Assembly: GCA_030153215.1 (NCBI GenBank)
Contig: JASKKA010000013.1
Coordinates: 1 to 48,043 of the forward strand
DNA length: 48,043 bases
Direction: 5' to 3'
DNA from: Trichococcus sp.
GTDB taxonomy: Bacteria > Bacillota > Bacilli > Lactobacillales > Aerococcaceae
Made by a program: the position numbers and the translations under genes. The notes under the pieces were generated by a model that did not search any database, was not told the DNA's origin, and saw nothing but the letters and a program-made list of their open reading frames with translations. Position 1 is the stretch's first letter; each line of letters starts with the position of its first letter. Shown piece by piece: positions 47,607-48,043 of this stretch.

Positions 47607-47920
47607 TGGCTGAGGTGTTTTTTTGGAAAGAAGCCGAAAGAGATTATAAAAAATTAGATGGCGCTTTGAAGCAGTGGGTCAACGCTGCTGAAGAGCGACT
47701 AAAAGAAAGAGGCTCAGAAATTGGTAAAGAACTCGGGAACACTACATATTCAAAGTTAGCGGGTTTTAAAGAACTCAAAAACCAAAGACTGGGTATTCGT
47801 CTCATTTTCAAACCCTGCAAAGATGGTAGTATAGAAATCATTGAGATCCTAGCCATTGGAAGAAGAGCAGATGATGAAATTTTCTTTACAGCGGAAAAAA
47901 GAAGAAAAAAACATTTATAG
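47606..47920 (+). CDS. RelE/ParE-superfamily toxin
   Basis: A 104-residue toxin of the RelE/ParE fold: FFWKEAERDYKKLD start, the central KLAGFKELKNQRLGIRLIF beta-sheet core and the basic end AIGRRADDEIF. RelE-like members cleave mRNA on the ribosome and ParE-like members poison gyrase; this one looks closer to the RelE-like type, but this is not certain. It starts inside the antitoxin stop (TGATG) and is followed by a terminator. Low GC, unlike the metabolic genes, fits a mobile cassette. Confidence 0.86.
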   Translation: MAEVFFWKEAERDYKKLDGALKQWVNAAEERLKERGSEIGKELGNTTYSKLAGFKELKNQRLGIRLIFKPCKDGSIEIIEILAIGRRADDEIFFTAEKRRKKHL

Positions 47921-47961
47921 AGCGCTGATCATGATGTACCTTGTCTGATCAAAAATAAACT

Positions 47962-47998
47962 ATTCCAATCTTCACAATTTGAGGATTGGAATTTTTTT
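47962..47998 (+). terminator. Terminator of the toxin-antitoxin operon
   Basis: ATTCCAATC pairs with GATTGGAAT across a 13-nt loop followed by T7. Confidence 0.9.
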
Positions 47999-48043
47999 GC
48001 TCTACAAAATAAACCCAGTTCGATTTGACGTTAAACCATCAGC

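Overview
The window looks like chromosomal DNA of a low-to-mid GC Gram-positive bacterium of the order Lactobacillales, most likely a Carnobacteriaceae member close to Trichococcus. This is an inference from mevalonate-pathway genes, LicT/BglP-type beta-glucoside genes with RAT leaders, strong AGGAGG ribosome sites, TTG/GTG starts, and palindrome-rich intergenic DNA. No rRNA, tRNA, insertion sequence, integrase or CRISPR array was seen.

Layout. 0.2-5.1 kb: a short AI-2E/YtvI-type membrane protein, then mevalonate genes mvaA (HMG-CoA reductase), mvaS (HMG-CoA synthase) and a separate thiolase, i.e. the two halves of enterococcal MvaE as separate genes. 5.1-8.1 kb: thrC, a UPF0178 protein and an HD phosphohydrolase. 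8.3-14.3 kb: a GABA-transaminase/iron-alcohol-dehydrogenase operon, then a MocR/PdxR-like regulator divergent from pdxST. 14.5-20.4 kb: an aryl-beta-glucoside operon (licT, bglP, two GH1 enzymes) with two RAT antiterminator/terminator leaders; licT and bglP are both broken by internal deletions. 20.5-27.4 kb: a broken YczE-like membrane protein, a pentapeptide-repeat protein, guanine deaminase, a VOC protein, an NCS2 purine permease, a degV gene with an in-frame stop, and a Nudix hydrolase.

27.5-41.2 kb is a coherent galactomannan-utilisation locus: secreted GH26 beta-mannanase, CE7 acetyl esterase, ABC sugar transporter (two permeases and a lipoprotein), DUF624 protein, GH36 alpha-galactosidase, GH1 glycosidase, GntR regulator and ROK kinase. 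Outside the cell mannan would be deacetylated and cut; oligomers would enter by the ABC transporter, be debranched and split inside, and sugars phosphorylated by the ROK kinase. The second permease has lost its start and an internal segment, so transport may be impaired.

41.2-48 kb is a defence-type region: a three-gene Shango-like anti-phage system (TerB-domain SngA, ATPase SngB, helicase SngC) transcribed leftward, and a Phd/RelE-type toxin-antitoxin pair transcribed rightward. The sngA promoter is preceded by two exact GAAC-N4-GTTC boxes (the Gram-positive LexA/DinR consensus) spaced 30 bp apart, and sngC is shifted out of frame at a seven-A tract.

Two patterns cut across the window. First, many genes carry gaps relative to their families (bglP, licT, yczE-like, permease 2 twice) and two micro-ORFs look like 5' stubs of lost genes; these are either real decay or assembly loss. 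Second, almost every long intergenic gap holds its own family of repeated palindromes, including an eight-copy array of 52-bp hairpin units.
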